Of a DNA stretch of 64,000 nucleotides, positions 18,101-26,349 are shown in pieces. The DNA lies in the NCBI GenBank assembly GCA_026874595.1, contig JAPPUL010000089.1, positions 585,001 through 649,000 of the forward strand, given 5' to 3'. The translations under genes were made by a program, and so were the position numbers. The DNA is from Sipunculus nudus. Taxonomy: Eukaryota; Annelida; Sipuncula; Golfingiida; Sipunculidae. Numbering within the stretch: the first letter of the stretch is position 1; each line of letters opens with the position of its first letter. The notes beneath the pieces were generated by a model, which worked only from the letters and a program-made list of their open reading frames with translations, made no database searches and was not told where the DNA came from.

Positions 18101-19467
18101 AGGCATCCTTAAACTTCACAAAGGCGCTGCGACTTGGGACTAAGAATGCAAAGGTATATGCGGGACTTGGAGAGAGTCATTATTTTCTTAAGAATTACGA
18201 AGAGAGTCTTTCGAATTTACAAAAGGCAATATCAAGTGGTTTTAGATCTTATAAAATATATAAATACATGGCAAAGACATACTTTTGTAAGGAAATGTAT
18301 AACGAGGCGATAACAAATTATACTAACGCACTTGAGCTTGACGGTAGTAACTGGGAAGACTATTATAATCTTGGGTATGCACATTACCAGCAGAAGGAAT
18401 ATAAAGAGGCAATAGACAAGCTAAAAATATACATACTAAGTGCTGAGGCAGATGATACAAAGAAGTTTGAGAAGGCATATACGTTATTGGGTTTATCCTT
18501 AAAGGAAACAGGGGACATAAAGGGGACAATAGAGAGTTTTTCAAAAGCAATATATTACACACAAAAAGAAAATAAACATGATAAGTTATATCCGCCGATA
18601 CGCGGGTTTAGAGAGCTTGAGGAGATATTTCAAAAGCTTGACAAAGTAAAGCAAGATGAGCTTAAAGAGGAAAGAGCAGATTTCATACCGCAGGTACTAA
18701 GAGTGCTAAGTAGTGAGATAAGTCCGTATATGGGTCAGATGAAGAAGTTTTTAGATGATATAGAAAATGATATTCAAAGCTATAGAAAGGTATTAGGTAA
18801 GTTATCAGACGGTCTTAAAGTAAATGATACGCAAAGGGAAGAACTTGTAGGTGAGAGTGTAGAAGGGGGATATGAGGGGATAATAGATCGCATAGAAAAT
18901 AATATGACGAAAGTAAGAAGTGATTTAATAAGAGGGCTAAGTAAATTAAACAAGATGTTTAGGAATGTAGATTACGCAGGATATGGGAAAGAGAGTGCAA
19001 TAAATATAAATAGGCTACTTGAAAATGCGCTTGAGACAATATATAAGAAGGGTGGTTTTAGTAATATAGCAAATATAAAAAATGACTTTGGAGCAGTGCC
19101 AAATATAAAAGGAAATGAGGAGCAGCTTAAACATATATTCAGTATACTATTTTTGAATGCAAATGAAGCAATAAAGTTACGAGGTATAGCAGGAGAACTT
19201 GAGGTACGAACGGAGCGAATAGAACACGATATATTTATAAGCATAAGAGACAATGGTATAGGAATAAAGGAGTCAAATCAAAACAAAGTGTTTGAGCCCT
19301 TCTTTACAACAAAGAGTAAAGGAGAAGGAGTAGGTATAAACCTATATCTTGCAAAGCAATTTGTTGAAGGGCACGGTGGTACAATATCATTTAGAAGTGA
19401 GTATAAAAGAGGAACAATTTTTACAGTAAACCTGCCAGTAAGAGTATATAGCACAGTAAATGCTTAA
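15127..19467 (+). CDS. Giant TPR protein with C-terminal histidine-kinase-type ATPase domain
   Basis: A 1446-residue protein. Residues about 55-1150 are around thirty tetratricopeptide repeats (recurring A-x-x-Y and LG/NNLG-x-x-Y signatures). A helical segment at about 1185-1310 takes the place of the kinase dimerisation domain. The end is a HATPase_c domain with N box NANEAIKL (about 1344), G1 box DNGIGIKE (about 1375), and G2 GEGVGINLYLAKQFVEGHGG (about 1396-1415). Where a kinase has its HE motif this protein reads LSSEISPYMG, without histidine. It may be a pseudo-kinase or scaffold, or phosphorylate elsewhere. No transmembrane helix or signal is seen, so it should be cytoplasmic. The AGGGAGGGGGG leader is a strong ribosome-binding site. 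Confidence 0.88.
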   Translation: MKNSIVFDYTKYRVQLTCIEIFKENKDLKTLPINELLDTNKIGHLESLIETFRSKIEKNKEDDLSYYLWGMTLGNLQRYDEALKKFKEACDANPNYYEAYLSWGKMLYGLGQYEDAQDKLLKALDIKPSKYEALFYYGLILNKLDKQEEAKEYFELGLEANPGDYKCYYNLACTEYKLKNYVESSINFAKSLDLEDADYDSVYNLANSLSKEGKYEESKRAYEKAISLNEAGVESYFNLGVLEYGEGAYESAIEKYLKVLELSPLDANALNNLGIIYYKTKRYEASITRYKKGILINPDNEALYNNLGVSLNRLNRLSEAKEEYIKALKLNEEDAKIASNFASLLSELGKHEKAQELLRAAIRTTPLEPRVYNNLGVVHARLSNFREGIINFREAIKLNKANEESYYNWEQCIWHMVKEGMLSSGDEIFFTGLGDLYVGKGEYEKALRIYEEVEERKLSKEIGIEVLVNIGICNFELREYEAATKYIKKALEIVPEDNTLQNRLGLSLYYTKKYEESYTHLKRAKELNPQLKDINYHIGNVLCKLKEYREGIEYYELELKEGREFGELYINLGDAQKELKENDKALESYKRGLSLEEDFGDGFIRLGMLLNEMGEYEQSLEYLKRALIYFPKDDKLYLEIGLVSKVLGKQRESISYIKQSLELNEISAEAHNSLGEVYIETRNYQGAISALSKAIELRPANVKAYNNLGKVYHKMKKYTKAQKQYTMSLSIDKDNFEGQKGLGITYLSLEQYEEANTKFAKANRLKPKNVDIYFEWGLTQYYLSNFEGAIDKFSKYIYVKGSYHRAYFYIALCYLGLNNLEDSESNLRKVLELNRQDYEVFYYLGEVLQRQEHYEEAISYYKKSLQLNPSYSKSYIKLGEAYYGSKDYEQAINTYEKAISFNKKDGEGYIRLGNVLSKVGRNEEALESFKKASELNVYDPIPYISWGNILLEVEDYEDAVKKYKIALQYKPEDIEVQIRCGQALLSLKKYKEASLNFTKALRLGTKNAKVYAGLGESHYFLKNYEESLSNLQKAISSGFRSYKIYKYMAKTYFCKEMYNEAITNYTNALELDGSNWEDYYNLGYAHYQQKEYKEAIDKLKIYILSAEADDTKKFEKAYTLLGLSLKETGDIKGTIESFSKAIYYTQKENKHDKLYPPIRGFRELEEIFQKLDKVKQDELKEERADFIPQVLRVLSSEISPYMGQMKKFLDDIENDIQSYRKVLGKLSDGLKVNDTQREELVGESVEGGYEGIIDRIENNMTKVRSDLIRGLSKLNKMFRNVDYAGYGKESAININRLLENALETIYKKGGFSNIANIKNDFGAVPNIKGNEEQLKHIFSILFLNANEAIKLRGIAGELEVRTERIEHDIFISIRDNGIGIKESNQNKVFEPFFTTKSKGEGVGINLYLAKQFVEGHGGTISFRSEYKRGTIFTVNLPVRVYSTVNA

Positions 19468-19576
19468 GAGATTATCTTAAATGATTAAGAGAGTGCTGTT
19501 AGTTAGGGGATGACTTTTAAAGATAAAGATGCCTTTAAAGTTATTTAACTCTTCTAAAGCTTTATTAGCTTTAATC

Positions 19577-20284
19577 TTAATCTTCTTTAACTTCAAAGTA
19601 TGAAAAAGTTTTATTTAACTTATTTTTAATAGAATGTGCATTGAAGGGGTCAATAGACCAATTGTCATCAACAATTATGTTATAATAGTAAAATCCCTTA
19701 CTAAAGGTAAGGATTATTTCAAATATGCCATCACCCTTGCTTATCATAGGTAACGAGTAGCTATTCCAATCGTTAAAATTGCCAACCAAATAAACATGTT
19801 TGGCGTTATAGTTTCTATAAATAAATCTATAAGTATTCTTCTGGCCTTTAACTTTTATAGGACTTTTAGTTGTGTTATAATTAATAATATCTTCTTTTAA
19901 GTCAAAGTATGAGACATCGTAGCCATAACTATCCTCAATTAGGTTGTTATTTCTAGCGTCAGTGACAAACTCACCATCAACAAGTATTTTGTATTTATAT
20001 CTACCCTTTTTAAGTTGAAAAAGCTCATACCTGCTTTCTAAAAACAAAGTCCAATATCCATCCCAACTGCCTAATGCATTAATATTCTTTTTAAAGGGAT
20101 ATTTTAATCCCCAATTATCAAAACTTGATTTTAAATAAACGCTTGAGGCATGATTGTTATGGTATAAAAACTTTATTCCGTCTCTTGAAACAATAGGATT
20201 TATACTATTTTGTGTGTAACTAATTCTTGTAAAAAAGATTATACTACTGCCTATAATTATTATTAGAAAAGCTCTTATATACAT
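19577..20284 (-). CDS. Exported protein with two CBM48/isoamylase-N-type glycogen-binding domains
   Basis: A 235-residue protein with an N-terminal hydrophobic signal or anchor (about 5-19), then two early-set immunoglobulin-like domains of the AMPK-glycogen-binding/CBM48 kind. The first has VYLKSSFDNWG then LKKGRYKYKILVDGEFVTD; the second has VYLVGNFNDWNS then FSKGFYYYNIIVDDNWSIDP. These W-containing motifs bind alpha-glucans in known family members. There is no catalytic domain. It lies downstream of glgC on the same strand, 143 bases away across a hairpin, which fits a glucan-related role, though export to the periplasm separates it from cytoplasmic glycogen. Confidence 0.78.
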   Translation of the reverse strand: MYIRAFLIIIIGSSIIFFTRISYTQNSINPIVSRDGIKFLYHNNHASSVYLKSSFDNWGLKYPFKKNINALGSWDGYWTLFLESRYELFQLKKGRYKYKILVDGEFVTDARNNNLIEDSYGYDVSYFDLKEDIINYNTTKSPIKVKGQKNTYRFIYRNYNAKHVYLVGNFNDWNSYSLPMISKGDGIFEIILTFSKGFYYYNIIVDDNWSIDPFNAHSIKNKLNKTFSYFEVKED

Positions 20285-20343
20285 ATCTGGTGTCTCAATT
20301 TCTTTGTCTTAATTTCTTTGTCTTAAAAAGATAAATAGAATAT

Positions 20344-20372
20344 AAAAAGGCATAATATTATGAAGCCTTTTT
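20344..20372. terminator. Hairpin between glgC and the CBM48 gene
   Basis: AAAAAGGC at 20344-20351 is complementary to GCCTTTTT at 20365-20372 across a 13-base loop. The outer A/T runs make it usable on both strands, either as a terminator after glgC or as an intercistronic hairpin lowering expression of the next gene. A short direct repeat of TTTCTTTGTCTTAA lies beside it. Confidence 0.5.
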
Positions 20373-20427
20373 GGCTTTATTCGGAATAAGGGATTAAAAA
20401 CAAAAGATTATTTTAATAGTATAAGCT

Positions 20428-21633
20428 TCATATAATATCTTCAGGCTTAAAGCTTTTTGGGATAACCCGAATATTATCTTCTGCAATGGTTGCAAAGTGC
20501 CTATCTTTCTTAACATCGTAGCCAATATAAGTATTTTGGGGGATAACAACATTCTTCTCTATGATACTTTTTTTGATATGAGCACCTTTACTTATAACAC
20601 AGTGTCCAAAAAGGATTGAATCTTCAACTAAAGCATCTTCTTCAACAATGACGCCCGGAGACAAGATAGAATTCATAACAGATCCCTTAATAATAGAGCC
20701 GCCTGTTATAATGTTGTTATAGAAAGATATGTTATTGTTTTTATTGTCAACCATTGTCGGTGTACTGTTTTCTTGATAAGTCCTATATTTCCAAGCTTCG
20801 TTATATAACGATATAGGAGCAATAGGTTTTAGAAAGTCCATGTTAGCGTCATAAAACGATTTAATTGTACCAACATCTCTCCAGTATAACGGATTACCTG
20901 TTTTGGGGTCCTGATGAGCAAAAGAATATACGTTGTTATCAGACACCATATTGGGGATTATATCCTTGCCAAAGTCATGTGATGATGATGAGCGTGCGTC
21001 AAGCTTGAGATTATATAATAAAACGTCTTTAGAGAAGACGTATATACCCATAGAGGCAAGTGCCATAAATTTGTTACCTGGGATATGTTTAGGGTTTTTA
21101 GGTTTTTCTTCAAAGCCGATAACTTTATTTTGTTCATTAATATTTATGATACCAAAACCTTTAGCCTCAGCACATTTAACAGGGACGGTAGCAATTGTTA
21201 GATCTGAGTTTTTGTTAATATGGTACTGTATAATATTCCTATAATCCATCTCATAAATATGGTCGCCAGAAAGTATAAGTATGTAATCCAAATTCATTCG
21301 TTCGATGGTGTATAAGTTTTGGAATATAGCGTCAGCCGTTCCTCGATACCAGCTCCCCTCATAAATCTGTTGAGGCGGATAAACATCAACATATTCATTT
21401 AAAGCAGGAGATAATATACTCCAGGCGTTACGTATATGCTTTTGCAATGAATCAGAAAGATACTGTACCATAACGTTAATATTTCTAATACCAGAATTGA
21501 TACAATTACTTAGAGTGAAATCAATAATTCTGTATTTACCGCCGAAAACAACAGCAGGTTTACATCTATCCTCAGTAAGAGGATAAAGACGGCTTCCTTT
21601 GCCACCGGCCAAGATTATAGCAAGCACTTTCAT
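20428..21633 (-). CDS. glgC: Glucose-1-phosphate adenylyltransferase (ADP-glucose pyrophosphorylase)
   Basis: A 401-residue cytoplasmic enzyme making ADP-glucose, the committed step of bacterial glycogen synthesis. The N-terminal nucleotidyltransferase domain has AIILAGGKGSRLYPLTEDRCKPAV, YRIIDFTLSNCINSGI, WYRGTADAI and LILSGDHIYEMDY; the C-terminal third is a left-handed beta-helix (IIKGSVMNSILSPGVIVEEDALVEDSILF). Length is close to the 400-430 usual. It is divergent from the hydrolase at 22021 across a 387-base regulatory gap. A phosphoglucomutase that supplies its substrate is encoded at 52258. No glycogen synthase is in the window. Confidence 0.96.
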   Translation of the reverse strand: MKVLAIILAGGKGSRLYPLTEDRCKPAVVFGGKYRIIDFTLSNCINSGIRNINVMVQYLSDSLQKHIRNAWSILSPALNEYVDVYPPQQIYEGSWYRGTADAIFQNLYTIERMNLDYILILSGDHIYEMDYRNIIQYHINKNSDLTIATVPVKCAEAKGFGIININEQNKVIGFEEKPKNPKHIPGNKFMALASMGIYVFSKDVLLYNLKLDARSSSSHDFGKDIIPNMVSDNNVYSFAHQDPKTGNPLYWRDVGTIKSFYDANMDFLKPIAPISLYNEAWKYRTYQENSTPTMVDNKNNNISFYNNIITGGSIIKGSVMNSILSPGVIVEEDALVEDSILFGHCVISKGAHIKKSIIEKNVVIPQNTYIGYDVKKDRHFATIAEDNIRVIPKSFKPEDII

Positions 21634-21831
21634 GATATATTTGTTTAACTTTAAATGATTTTAATTTTGCTTTGGTACTCTTTTTTTAATTACGTAAAGT
21701 GTAATAAAGAATAGATAGTAGTAGAAGTAAATTAATAAAATAAATGTTTATTTTAATAGTGTATAATGCTAATTGAGTATCTATAATTTAGTAATCTTTT
21801 ATTTTAAAATGTAATTTTATTTATACTGGTG

Positions 21832-21870
21832 TATAATTTAAATTATAGTATAATAATATCCGATATTATT
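21832..21870. promoter_or_regulatory. Paired palindromes in the glgC / hydrolase divergent gap
   Basis: TATAATTTAAATTATA (21832-21847) is a perfect 16-base palindrome and AATAATATCCGATATTATT (21852-21870) has perfect 9-base arms around one base. They lie side by side in the 387-base intergenic region 21634-22020, which otherwise holds only AT-rich DNA with several -10-like hexamers. Such symmetry is typical of dimeric regulator operators, but in AT-rich DNA short palindromes also arise by chance. Confidence 0.4.
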
Positions 21871-22020
21871 TTAAAAAAAATAGTTAGATTTAAAAAAGTT
21901 AGATATGAGTTTAAATGTTTATTATAAGGCAAAATAATTGTACTACTACTTGTACTACTAGAAGAGAATGGATATATAGAGATATTCGTAAGGGACATTA
22001 TATAACAGAGGTATATGAAG

Positions 22021-23280
22021 ATGGCTAAGATTTTATTGCGGACAGGATATGTAGTCAGCCCGCATGAGGTAATAAAATCAGGTTATGTAGATATAGAAGG
22101 AGAAATGATATTAGGAGTTGGGAAGAGGGGAGCAAGTGGCAAAAGAGTAGATATAGAGCTTAATGATTACATAATGTATCCAGCTCTAATAAATGCACAT
22201 GATCATTTGTTGGGAACATACCTACCAAAGATAGGTACGGGAAGGCCATATCTTAATTGGCATCCATGGGATATAGCTTTAAAGGCATCAGAAACTTATA
22301 AAGAGCGTGGAAAGAATGAAAATATAGATATATACTTTCTTGGAGCTTACAAAAATCTTTTATCTGGAGTACTGACAGTATCTGACCATATACCTCATAT
22401 AATAAACGATAAATTCATACCTAGAATGCCTATACGCGTGTTAAAGGATTACTCTCTTGCGCATGAAGTATCAAGTTATGATTTAAAATGGGGAGATGGC
22501 GTTGAAGAAGAACATACAAAAGCAGTAAGAAATAACGAACCGTTTATAACGCACATAGAGGAAGGATTTGACATGGAGTCAATGAAGGGAATAGATTATC
22601 TATTACAAATGGATGCGTTAACAAAAAACACTGTGCTTATACACGGCATAGCCTTATCAGATAAAGATATAGAGGTAATATCAAGATGTCAAGCTCATTT
22701 GGTGTGGTGTCCTGTATCAAATTTATATATGTTTGAAAGGACAGCAAGGATTAAAGAGATAATGAATGCAGGGATTAATGTATCTCTTGGAACTGATTCG
22801 CCTGCATCTGGCTCCGCGCATATACTTGAAGAATTAAAGTTTGCAAAAAAGACGTATAAGCAAATGTATGGAGAGGAGCTTTCTTATAAAGAACTAGTTT
22901 ATATGGTTACAATAAATCCTTCTAAGGCTTTACAGATATCAGATAAATTAGGTAGTATAGAAAAAGGTAAGATGGCAGAATTTGTGTTAATAAAAGACAA
23001 AGGACAGGAGCCATATAAAACATTGGTGGATGCTTCCTTAGAGGATATATCGCTAGTAATATACAAAGGGAAGCCGATATATGGAGATAAAGAGCTATCC
23101 TGGGTATTTGAATATTTTAATGTAAGCTATAAGGTTTTCAAGTTGGAAAGGAAGGATAAAATAATAAATGATGTAAGTGATCCATTGGGGTTGCTATATA
23201 AGATACAAAAGACATTAGGATTTAAGAAAGAATTTGGTTTTTTGCCTATAAGTGCAGGAGGTAGGGGGCATAAAAGATAA
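22021..23280 (+). CDS. Amidohydrolase-superfamily metal-dependent hydrolase (chlorohydrolase/deaminase-like)
   Basis: A 419-residue TIM-barrel metalloenzyme of the TrzN/AtzA/SsnA/guanine-deaminase branch. Metal-binding NAHDH (H60, H62), THIEEG, LIHGIALSD and LGTDSPASGS are in order, followed by the family stretch YMVTINPSKALQISDKLGSIEKGKMAEFVLIK. Substrate is unknown; known relatives deaminate or dechlorinate heterocycles such as guanine or triazines. ATG 22021 is chosen because AGAGG at 22007-22011 is nine bases away; ATG 22015 would leave only three. The stop codon touches the start of the next cNMP-binding gene, so the two are an operon. Confidence 0.85.
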   Translation: MAKILLRTGYVVSPHEVIKSGYVDIEGEMILGVGKRGASGKRVDIELNDYIMYPALINAHDHLLGTYLPKIGTGRPYLNWHPWDIALKASETYKERGKNENIDIYFLGAYKNLLSGVLTVSDHIPHIINDKFIPRMPIRVLKDYSLAHEVSSYDLKWGDGVEEEHTKAVRNNEPFITHIEEGFDMESMKGIDYLLQMDALTKNTVLIHGIALSDKDIEVISRCQAHLVWCPVSNLYMFERTARIKEIMNAGINVSLGTDSPASGSAHILEELKFAKKTYKQMYGEELSYKELVYMVTINPSKALQISDKLGSIEKGKMAEFVLIKDKGQEPYKTLVDASLEDISLVIYKGKPIYGDKELSWVFEYFNVSYKVFKLERKDKIINDVSDPLGLLYKIQKTLGFKKEFGFLPISAGGRGHKR

Positions 23281-24249
23281 ATGGCGTTAACAAGAAACTA
23301 TAAAGAAGGTTCAATAATTTATTTTAAGGGAGACTTAGGGAAGGAGATGTATATATTGAAGCATGGGCTTGTAACGCTAACAGACAATGGGCTTACTGGG
23401 ACAGAATTAAATATAGAGAATTTAAAGGAAGGGGATTTTTTTGGAGTTAAGTCAGCGTTAGGTAGTTTTCGTAGGGAGGAGACTGCGGAAGTAAAGCTAG
23501 ATTCTGTTGTAATAGTGCTTAACCTTTCGGAATTTGAGATAATGGTATCAAAGAATATAACTCTCGTTTTAAATATGCTAAAAAGATTTAGTACCCAATT
23601 ACGTCTTATAGGCAAGGAGGCGGAGAAGTTGTTGTCTCGGACCGGAGAGGAGTATACAAACGAAGTATCATTATTTAAACTTGGCGAACACTATATGAGG
23701 GTTGGCAATTTTGAGGGAGCACAGTATGCACTACATAAATATATAGAACATTATCCCCAAGCAGATAATGTTTATGAAGCGCATAAATATATAGATATGG
23801 CGTTGAGGAGCCAGCCATTGTCAGGCGACACACAAAAGCTAGGAGAAGCCAAAGGAGATAATAAAAATATAAAACGAGAGGAGTTATGTGATCTTGGTCT
23901 TGATGCCCTAGATGCGAAGAAATATAGTAATGCAATAGAGTATTTTGAAAAGGTAGAAGGAGTTGACCCTGGCGTAAATAGGACAGATTCTATAGGATTA
24001 AAGGCTCGGTTTAATAAAATATATTGTTATTACGAACTGGGAGAATATAAAAAAGTAATAAGCCAATACACAGAATTTGTAAGAGATAATAAAAAGAGTA
24101 GTTATGTAAAGAATGCACTATACTATATAGGATTATCCTATAAGGAGTTAGGAGAGAAAGACAAGGCAAAAAGCTTTCTTGAAAAGGTGTCATCCTTAGG
24201 AACGGATGAAATAAGTCAAAAAGCAAAAAAGCTAATAAATGAACTATAG
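23281..24249 (+). CDS. Cyclic-nucleotide-binding domain protein with TPR C-terminus
   Basis: A 322-residue protein. The first about 125 residues form a cNMP-binding barrel (IYFKGDLGKEMYILKHGLVTL, then LKEGDFFGVKSALGSFRREETAEV). The cassette has GVKSALG where active sites usually have GE(M/L)ALL, so the conserved glutamate is absent and nucleotide binding is doubtful. Residues about 145-322 are TPR-like pairs (GEHYMRVGNFEGAQYALHKYIEHYP and IGLSYKELGEKDKAKSFLEKV). No DNA-binding domain is seen. The gene begins directly after the hydrolase stop and is 86 bases before another cNMP protein. It is probably a cytoplasmic scaffold. Confidence 0.82.
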   Translation: MALTRNYKEGSIIYFKGDLGKEMYILKHGLVTLTDNGLTGTELNIENLKEGDFFGVKSALGSFRREETAEVKLDSVVIVLNLSEFEIMVSKNITLVLNMLKRFSTQLRLIGKEAEKLLSRTGEEYTNEVSLFKLGEHYMRVGNFEGAQYALHKYIEHYPQADNVYEAHKYIDMALRSQPLSGDTQKLGEAKGDNKNIKREELCDLGLDALDAKKYSNAIEYFEKVEGVDPGVNRTDSIGLKARFNKIYCYYELGEYKKVISQYTEFVRDNKKSSYVKNALYYIGLSYKELGEKDKAKSFLEKVSSLGTDEISQKAKKLINEL

Positions 24250-24335
24250 AGAATAATGGTTTTTATAAAAAAAGAGCCAAGCTATAGAATATAGAATAAT
24301 GTAATAATAAATAATTGGTGAGCGATGGATATACG

Positions 24336-24986
24336 ATGGATATACTATATGATAAATTCGGCAAAGTAATAGAGAAGGGCCACATAATATTTTGTGAACA
24401 TGAGCCTGGAGATGATTTTTATTTAATCCAATCAGGAGTAGTAAAGATAACAAAAGTGGTAAAGGGCAAAGAGAGGATATTAGACATATTAGGAGAAGGA
24501 GATATATTTGGGGAGATGGCGTTATTGGAGGATGTGCCACGTAGTGCAACAGCAACGGCTGATACAGAAGTTAAGGTATTAAATTTTAACAGACAAAACT
24601 TTGAAGGTCTTTTAAAGGCAAATCCGGCAATAGCAGTAAAGCTCTTAAAGATATTTAGTAAGCGGATATATGAGGCAAAACGCAGGCTTGAGATATTGAG
24701 TTTAACAGATTCAGATGCAAAGATAGTAGATACCTTGTTGATGTTGGCAGAACAAAAAGGGATATCAGGTTCTGAAGATGTTAATATAGTGGAAATAGAA
24801 ACAGATCAAGAGCAAGTGTCAAGATGGTGTGCAGTGAAACTAGAAGAAGGTAGCAAGATATTAAAACATTATGCAGACATGGGAAAGATAGAGATAAGAG
24901 GCGGTAAAATAGTGCTTAAGAGTGTAAACGAGCTTTCTCGCTTTGTATATAATAAACGTAAGCTCCAAAGTGAAGAATTGCGTTGA
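24336..24986 (+). CDS. Crp/Fnr-type cyclic-nucleotide-binding regulator
   Basis: A protein of about 216 residues with an N-terminal cNMP-binding barrel whose cassette is near-canonical (GDIFGEMALLEDVPRSATATA, with the glutamate and arginine in place), a long connecting helix, and a C-terminal winged-helix (SDAKIVDTLLMLAEQKG, then TDQEQVSRWCAVKLEEGSKILKHYADMGKIEIRGGKIVL). It is the best candidate for a DNA-binding cAMP receptor in the window. ATG 24336 is the first in-frame ATG; TTG 24315 would add seven residues. A better-placed ATG at 24325 is out of frame, within an imperfect direct repeat of ATGGATATAC. Confidence 0.85.
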   Translation: MDILYDKFGKVIEKGHIIFCEHEPGDDFYLIQSGVVKITKVVKGKERILDILGEGDIFGEMALLEDVPRSATATADTEVKVLNFNRQNFEGLLKANPAIAVKLLKIFSKRIYEAKRRLEILSLTDSDAKIVDTLLMLAEQKGISGSEDVNIVEIETDQEQVSRWCAVKLEEGSKILKHYADMGKIEIRGGKIVLKSVNELSRFVYNKRKLQSEELR

Positions 24987-25088
24987 TAAATTTGAATTAA
25001 ATGGTTTTGGTATATAGAAAGCCATTAAAAAAGTCCCACAAAAAGTCTAAAAAATATTATATTAGGAAATTGTTATAGAAGATAAAAA

Positions 25089-25161
25089 GGGCCTATAGCT
25101 CAGGTGGATAGAGCAGTGGTTTCCTAAACCATGTGCAGAGGTTCAAGTCCTCTTAGGCCTA
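25089..25161 (+). tRNA. tRNA-Arg (anticodon CCT)
   Basis: A complete cloverleaf folds by eye: acceptor GGGCCTA with TAGGCCT, D arm GCTC/GAGC, anticodon arm GTGGT-TTCCTAA-ACCAT with anticodon CCT, and T arm AGAGG-TTCAAGT-CCTCT. Discriminator is A; CCA is not encoded, so it must be added. The first acceptor pair is a G-U wobble. The CCT anticodon reads AGG, a rare arginine codon in many bacteria but used often here. It stands 26 to 65 bases ahead of prfA. Confidence 0.95.
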
Positions 25162-25225
25162 ATATATCGTATTATGCGATAGAAAGTTGAATAAAATCAA
25201 GCCATGGAGAGGTACTAAGAAACAT

Positions 25226-26296
25226 TTGTTAGAGAAATTAGAAAGTCTTGAAAGAAAGTATAAGGAGTTGTCAGAGGAGTTAAGTAGCGGTGCTCAAGAC
25301 TATGGCTCAAATGTGTATTTATTAAAATTGAAGGAACATAAGGTGCTTGAGGAGTTGATGGGCAGGTACGAAGAATATAAGGGAGTGTTATTAAAGATTA
25401 GCGAAACAGAGGAGTTATTAAGCGTAGAGGAGGATGAGGAATTAAAAGAACTTGTAAGAGAGGAGCTTAGTGCTTTATTTAGGCAACGAGATGTAGTTGA
25501 AAAGGGTTTAAAGCTTAGCTTGTTACCGAAGGATGCAAATGAGGATAAAAATGTTATAATGGAGATTAGGGCAGGGACAGGAGGAGATGAAGCAGCATTA
25601 TTCGCCTCAGATTTATATAGAATGTATGTAAAATATGCAGATAGACATGTAATGAAAGTGGAGCAATTAAGCGCCTCCCCAACAGAAGGAGGAGGGTATA
25701 AAGAAGTAATATTTAGTGTATCCGGGGATGGAGTATATAATAAGTTAAAATTTGAGATGGGAGGACATAGAGTACAAAGGGTACCAGTAACGGAGTCAAG
25801 CGGACGGATTCATACTTCAGCAGTTACAGTAGCAGTACTTGCAGAAGCAGAGGAGACAGAGATAGAAATAAATCCAAACGATTTACGAATAGATGTATAC
25901 AGATCAAGTGGGCCTGGCGGACAAAGTGTTAATACAACAGATTCAGCAGTTCGGATTACGCATATAAAGTACGGGATAACAGTCCAATGCCAAGACGAGA
26001 AGTCTCAACATAAAAATAAAGCTAAGGCAATGCGAGTTTTACGTGCACGGATAAAAGATAAATTAGAAGAAGAGCGTGCAAAAGATTTGAAAGAAGAGCG
26101 AGCAAGACAAATAGGTTCAGGCGACAGATCAGAAAGGATACGGACATATAACTTTCAACAAAACCGTATGACAGACCATCGTATAAACTATTCAATATAT
26201 AATAAACTAGAAAGTCTTCTAAACGGCGAGATAGAAGAGTTCATAGAAAAGCTTCAAGAGAAAGAAAAAGAAGATAAACTAAAAAGCCTAACATAA
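25226..26296 (+). CDS. prfA: Peptide chain release factor 1
   Basis: Class I release factor recognising UAA and UAG. The catalytic GGQ is in [20 protein letters not shown]; the stop-codon-reading domain and the acidic N-terminal helical domain are present. From TTG 25226 the protein is 356 residues and starts [15 protein letters not shown], as in most RF1 proteins, with GGAGAGG 13 bases upstream. A TTG at 25187 would give 369 residues but has a poor ribosome-binding site. It is followed by prmC, the methylase that modifies the GGQ glutamine, a conserved pairing. Confidence 0.96.
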   Translation: MLEKLESLERKYKELSEELSSGAQDYGSNVYLLKLKEHKVLEELMGRYEEYKGVLLKISETEELLSVEEDEELKELVREELSALFRQRDVVEKGLKLSLLPKDANEDKNVIMEIRAGTGGDEAALFASDLYRMYVKYADRHVMKVEQLSASPTEGGGYKEVIFSVSGDGVYNKLKFEMGGHRVQRVPVTESSGRIHTSAVTVAVLAEAEETEIEINPNDLRIDVYRSSGPGGQSVNTTDSAVRITHIKYGITVQCQDEKSQHKNKAKAMRVLRARIKDKLEEERAKDLKEERARQIGSGDRSERIRTYNFQQNRMTDHRINYSIYNKLESLLNGEIEEFIEKLQEKEKEDKLKSLT

Positions 26297-26349
26297 GAAG
26301 TAACAAATAAAGAACATAAGTAGTTGCCTAAGCAATAAATGATTACAGA

